Origin: an uncultured Duncaniella sp.
Lineage (GTDB): Bacteria > Bacteroidota > Bacteroidia > Bacteroidales > Muribaculaceae
Length of the DNA stretch: 36,347 bases
Assembly (NCBI GenBank): GCA_910588795.1
Contig: CAJURI010000021.1
Coordinates: forward strand, 1 to 36,347
Reading direction: 5' to 3'
The first letter of the stretch is position 1, and each line of letters opens with the position of its first letter. Below, in pieces: positions 33,773 through 36,347 of this stretch. The notes under the pieces are model-generated. The model had not been told where the DNA came from and did not search any database. It saw only the letters and a program-made list of their open reading frames with translations. The translations under genes were made by a program, and so were the position numbers.

Positions 33773-33848
33773 TTGTTATGGGTTATGAGCGGTTTCGGTT
33801 AATGAAAATTGTTGTGTAATCGCATCGCAAAATTAATAAAAAATGCCG

Positions 33849-33856
33849 TATATTTG
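33849..33856 (+). promoter_or_regulatory. -7 box of the cobalamin adenosyltransferase gene
   Basis: TATATTTG ends only five bases before ATG 33862, so transcription should begin at or next to the start codon. No TTTG is found 19-21 bases upstream, so the -33 element is weak. Confidence 0.5.
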
Positions 33857-33861
33857 CAATT

Positions 33862-34455
33862 ATGAAGAAAAGTATGATCTATACCCGCACCGGCGACAGC
33901 GGGACCACTTCGCTTGTGGGTGGTGAACGTGTCGCCAAGAATTCGCCGCGTGTGTCGGCTTACGGCACTGTGGATGAGCTGAATGCATATATCGGGCTGC
34001 TGCAGTCGCATGTGAGGGACGTGGCGGGGGCGGAGGAGGATTCCGCTCTGCTGCTCAGGGTCAACGGGACGATGTTCTGCCTCGGAGCCTATCTTGCCAC
34101 ACCGTCGCCGGCGGCTTTGCCTGACGGCGCGGAGCCTGAGGGGGCGAAGTCGCCGAATGTCGGCGAGGATGATATCGCGGAGCTTGAGCGGGCTATAGAC
34201 CGGCTGGATGCGTCAGTGCCCCCGCAGAGGAGCTTTATCCTTCCCGGAGGCACAGTGGCGGCGAGCCATGCCCATGTTGCGCGGACTGTGTGCCGCAGGG
34301 CTGAGCGCGGAGTGTTCGATCTGGCGGATACGGGTGTGTATGTCCACCCTGCCGTGACGAGGTATCTCAACCGGCTTAGCGATTACCTGTTTATTCTCGC
34401 CCGCAGCCTCAATCATCTTGCGGGGGTGCCTGACATTCCCTGGAAGGGGCTTTAA
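33862..34455 (+). CDS. Cob(I)alamin adenosyltransferase, PduO type
   Basis: This enzyme transfers the adenosyl group of ATP to cob(I)alamin or cobyrinic acid diamide to give the coenzyme B12 form. The 197-residue protein has the ATP-binding N-terminus IYTRTGDSGTTSLVGGERV, SAYGTVDELNAYIG, and the C-terminal helices with VCRRAERGVFDL and YLNRLSDYLFILAR, all diagnostic of the PduO family. No cobalamin riboswitch-like conserved box is seen in the short upstream gap. It stands alone between two divergent or convergent genes and ends at a strong hairpin. Confidence 0.93.
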   Translation: MKKSMIYTRTGDSGTTSLVGGERVAKNSPRVSAYGTVDELNAYIGLLQSHVRDVAGAEEDSALLLRVNGTMFCLGAYLATPSPAALPDGAEPEGAKSPNVGEDDIAELERAIDRLDASVPPQRSFILPGGTVAASHAHVARTVCRRAERGVFDLADTGVYVHPAVTRYLNRLSDYLFILARSLNHLAGVPDIPWKGL

Positions 34456-34515
34456 CGGACGGCCGGACCGGGCCGCTGATGCTGCATGCGGTTCTAAAGT
34501 TTCTTTATTGAAGGA

Positions 34516-34551
34516 ATTACCCTTGCCACGGACTGCTGTGGCAAGGGTAAT
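34516..34551. terminator. Strong convergent terminator
   Basis: ATTACCCTTGCCAC (34516-34529) and GTGGCAAGGGTAAT (34538-34551) form a perfect 14-bp stem with an eight-base loop, between the adenosyltransferase gene (+) and the kinase-like gene (-). The rest of 34456-34642 shows no gene. Confidence 0.8.
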
Positions 34552-34642
34552 ATCTTTATAATTCGGATATTATTACACGATTTTGTGGGGCATGCGGCTG
34601 TCCCTGCCGGTTCTGTAGCCGGCTGCTGCGGACGTTGCGACG

Positions 34643-36094
34643 TCAGGCTGACTTGATGGAGAGGATGAATGACGAGCCTTTGGTGACTTCGGGGTCGATG
34701 GTGAGGGTGCCTCCCATCTTTTCGGCGCGTAGGGCGCATATGGGGAGTCCGAGGCGGTCACCGTCGTTTATGTCGTGGGCCGAGCTGAAGGCTTTGAACA
34801 GGCCTTCGCGCTCTGACGCGGGTATGCCGGGCCCTGAGTCGGTCACTACGAACTGGTGGCTGTTGGCACCGCGCTTGCGGTAGGCGAGCGTGATGCGTCC
34901 GCCTTCGGGGGTGTAGCGTGCCGCGTTGTCGAGCAGGTGGGTGAGGATTTTTGTCACGTCGGCGCGGTCCATCTTTACGAATCCCCGTGTGCCGTCGAGG
35001 TGCAGTGTCACCCCTTTGCGCAGCTTTGGGCGAGTCTCGGCGGCGAGCTCGGCGGCGAGTGTCTCTATGTTGACGTTTTCGAGCCCCGAGGGGTCGACTG
35101 CGGGTGAGGAGTCGACTGCCGAGAGCTCTTCGACTTTCCTGACATATCCCTTGAGGGTCTGCACGGCCGGATCCTCGGGGTTGAGGCGGTCAAGCGCGGG
35201 CTCCATTGTCGACGACATGTTCTGCAGCATCGCGCTCTTGGCCGCACTGCGCATGTCGGCTTCCTCTTTCATGCGGCGGATGTGGCGGTTCTTGGCCCGT
35301 ATCCTCTGGTAGAATACAGCACCGAGCCCGAGTGCTGCGACGGCTATTACGAAGAGGGTTATGAACACTATCATGAGGCTTGTGCGCGAATTGATGGTGC
35401 TCTGTTTTTTCGCCACCTCGGCTTCGCTTTGAGCCATCTCCTGTTTTACTTTTCCTATCTCGGTGTCGGTGTTTATGGCTTCTATGGAGTCGCTCCAACG
35501 GATGTAGCTTTCGTAGGTGTGGCCTACGAGGCGGGCATCGTTGGATGAGACGGCGCGGCTTATGAGTTTCTGATAGGCGGTGTCGGCCGCCTTGTAGTCC
35601 TTGTCGCTCTCGTATTGCTTTATGAGGCGCGCTATGCAGCGGTCGCCGAGCTGTGTGCGGTCCATTGCGTAGTAGAACTGCGCTTCGGTGAAGAGCATGT
35701 CGTTGGTTATCGCGGCATTGTCGCATTCCTTGGCGTAGGCGGCCATTTTTTTGAGCCAGGCCTCGGCCTGGGAGTCGTTGCCCATGCGGCGGTAGAGGGA
35801 GTAGCGTGTGCGTGCGTTGTAGTAGTAGGGCTGAGGCAGTGAATCGGGTCTGACTCCGCGTTCAGCCATGATTTTGTCGAGCCCTGATACGAGTTTGAAG
35901 GCTCCGTCATAGTTCTTGGCCTCGGCGCATATCCTGGCGGCCTTTGCCAGGGACTTTGCGGCGGGGAGGTATTGGCGTGAGGCCACTTGCTGATTGTAAG
36001 CCTTTATGAACATGTTGAAGTCGGCTTGCGAGTCAGCCATTGCCATCATAGTGGCGAGGGTCATGGTGATGACCGCGCATATCAGTCGTCTCAT
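34643..36094 (-). CDS. TPR sensor, histidine kinase-like, without phosphoacceptor His
   Basis: A 483-residue protein: signal peptide (to about residue 21), a periplasmic TPR-like helical region (about 25-225), a coiled-coil (about 210-235), one membrane helix (about 240-262), a DHp-like helix and a C-terminal HATPase domain. The ATPase boxes are intact: N box THLLDNAARYTPEGG, G1 VTDSGPGIP, G2 GLPICALRAEKMGG. In the DHp region, where kinases read NMSHEIRTPL, it has NMSSTMEPAL, and there is no His in this helix. The family otherwise resembles Bacteroidales TPR-containing histidine kinases. No response regulator is adjacent. It probably modulates another kinase, or uses ATP binding for another purpose. 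Confidence 0.85.
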   Translation of the reverse strand: MRRLICAVITMTLATMMAMADSQADFNMFIKAYNQQVASRQYLPAAKSLAKAARICAEAKNYDGAFKLVSGLDKIMAERGVRPDSLPQPYYYNARTRYSLYRRMGNDSQAEAWLKKMAAYAKECDNAAITNDMLFTEAQFYYAMDRTQLGDRCIARLIKQYESDKDYKAADTAYQKLISRAVSSNDARLVGHTYESYIRWSDSIEAINTDTEIGKVKQEMAQSEAEVAKKQSTINSRTSLMIVFITLFVIAVAALGLGAVFYQRIRAKNRHIRRMKEEADMRSAAKSAMLQNMSSTMEPALDRLNPEDPAVQTLKGYVRKVEELSAVDSSPAVDPSGLENVNIETLAAELAAETRPKLRKGVTLHLDGTRGFVKMDRADVTKILTHLLDNAARYTPEGGRITLAYRKRGANSHQFVVTDSGPGIPASEREGLFKAFSSAHDINDGDRLGLPICALRAEKMGGTLTIDPEVTKGSSFILSIKSA

Positions 36095-36100
36095 AATAGT

Positions 36101-36139
36101 ATAGGTGTTAAAACGTGTCTTTTACGGATTAACACCTAT
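36101..36139. promoter_or_regulatory. 11-bp inverted repeat before the kinase-like gene
   Basis: ATAGGTGTTAA (36101-36111) and TTAACACCTAT (36129-36139) are perfect inverted repeats with a 17-base gap, 6 bases from the ATG of the kinase-like gene. It is a candidate operator or leader hairpin. Confidence 0.5.
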
Positions 36140-36170
36140 GTGCCCCAAAAAGTTAGCATTGAAGAATGTT

Positions 36171-36196
36171 AAAAAACCGGGCCCCGGATTCCGGGA
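36171..36196 (-). terminator. Terminator of the right-edge minus-strand gene
   Basis: Read on the minus strand, a GC-rich hairpin (CCCGGAATCCGGG with overlapping GGGCCCGG) is followed by TTTTTT (36176-36171). It lies 50 bases after the stop of the partial gene at the window edge. Confidence 0.6.
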
Positions 36197-36246
36197 TTAG
36201 TTGCTGAAAGTTAAAGTTTGAACCCATCGAGCGGGCGGAGGGTTTT

Positions 36247-36347
36247 TTAAGTACATGACAAAAATTTGAACACATCGAATTTCGGCTTGTAAAGCGGTCT
36301 TAGAAGAACGTTTGCGATTTCTTCCAGACCATACTTGATTAGTGATT
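36247..36347 (-). CDS. 3' end of an unknown gene, cut by the window edge
   Basis: The minus-strand frame enters from beyond the window and ends at TAA 36249-36247 after 32 codons (IKYGLEEIANVLL, then KPKFDVFKFL). I do not recognise it. A terminator lies just downstream, which supports its being a real gene end. A competing frame is open for 48 codons, so the choice is uncertain. Confidence 0.3.
   Translation of the reverse strand, partial: SLIKYGLEEIANVLLRPLYKPKFDVFKFLSCT

Noticed and set aside
33773..33861. Cobalamin riboswitch before the adenosyltransferase gene
   Set aside because: The gap is only 89 bases, shared with a divergent promoter, and lacks the conserved B12-box sequence.
1..36347. 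tRNA, rRNA or CRISPR array
   Set aside because: No T-loop/acceptor pattern, rRNA sequence or regularly spaced repeats were seen on either strand.

Overview
The window looks like chromosomal DNA of a gut-type Bacteroidales, most likely near Muribaculaceae (family is inference from protein resemblance and the fairly high GC of the housekeeping genes). Bacteroidota hallmarks seen directly are promoters of the form TTTG-N19..22-TAnnTTTG, a fused SecD-SecF, a SusC/SusD pair, a type V (Mfa/Fim-like) fimbrial cluster, many lipoproteins with a Ser/Thr/Gly-Cys lipobox, and few recognisable Shine-Dalgarno sites.

Layout. 1-541: an AT-rich unknown gene. 725-3787: ruvB, then two abutting miniature inverted-repeat elements, then a polysaccharide flippase. 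3945-6533: a promoter and the tightly coupled tsaE-birA-xseA operon, ended by a hairpin shared with the opposite strand. 6678-12297 (minus): susC-susD-DUF4465 lipoprotein operon with a near-consensus promoter. 12420-16964: lipoprotein-yfhO-HSPF protein, then xerD. 17072-18268: an OmpA-family protein followed by a second, identical copy of the 196-bp miniature element. 18481-26761: fimbrial cluster DUF3575, DUF5119, three fimbrillins and a DUF4906 tip-like protein. 26837-29829: yceD-rpmF-fabH and era. 30170-33772 (minus): ribE and secDF. 33862-34455: PduO-type cobalamin adenosyltransferase. 34643-36094 (minus): a TPR sensor kinase-like protein without the phosphoacceptor histidine. The right edge holds the 3' end of an unknown minus-strand gene.

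The most notable signal is a set of G/C homopolymers of 8 or more bases. I found four, and all lie in surface-structure loci. One is in the signal-peptide region of susC: as written, an 8-G run puts a well-formed signal peptide, which starts 85 nt below a near-perfect promoter, out of frame with the receptor; nine Gs would join them. A 10-G run sits where the -33 element of a candidate fimbrial promoter should be, and complementary C8 and G8 runs flank a potential hairpin between the first two fimbrillin genes. Together they suggest slipped-strand phase variation of nutrient uptake and fimbriae, although homopolymer sequencing error must be excluded for susC.

Other points: two kinds of miniature transposable element (196 bp, two identical copies; 285 bp with 3-bp TTA flanks, inserted exactly at the end of one 196-bp copy); promoters of ruvB and the cobalamin adenosyltransferase placed so close to their start codons that the mRNAs should be nearly leaderless; and a kinase-like protein whose ATP-binding domain is kept while the DHp histidine is gone.
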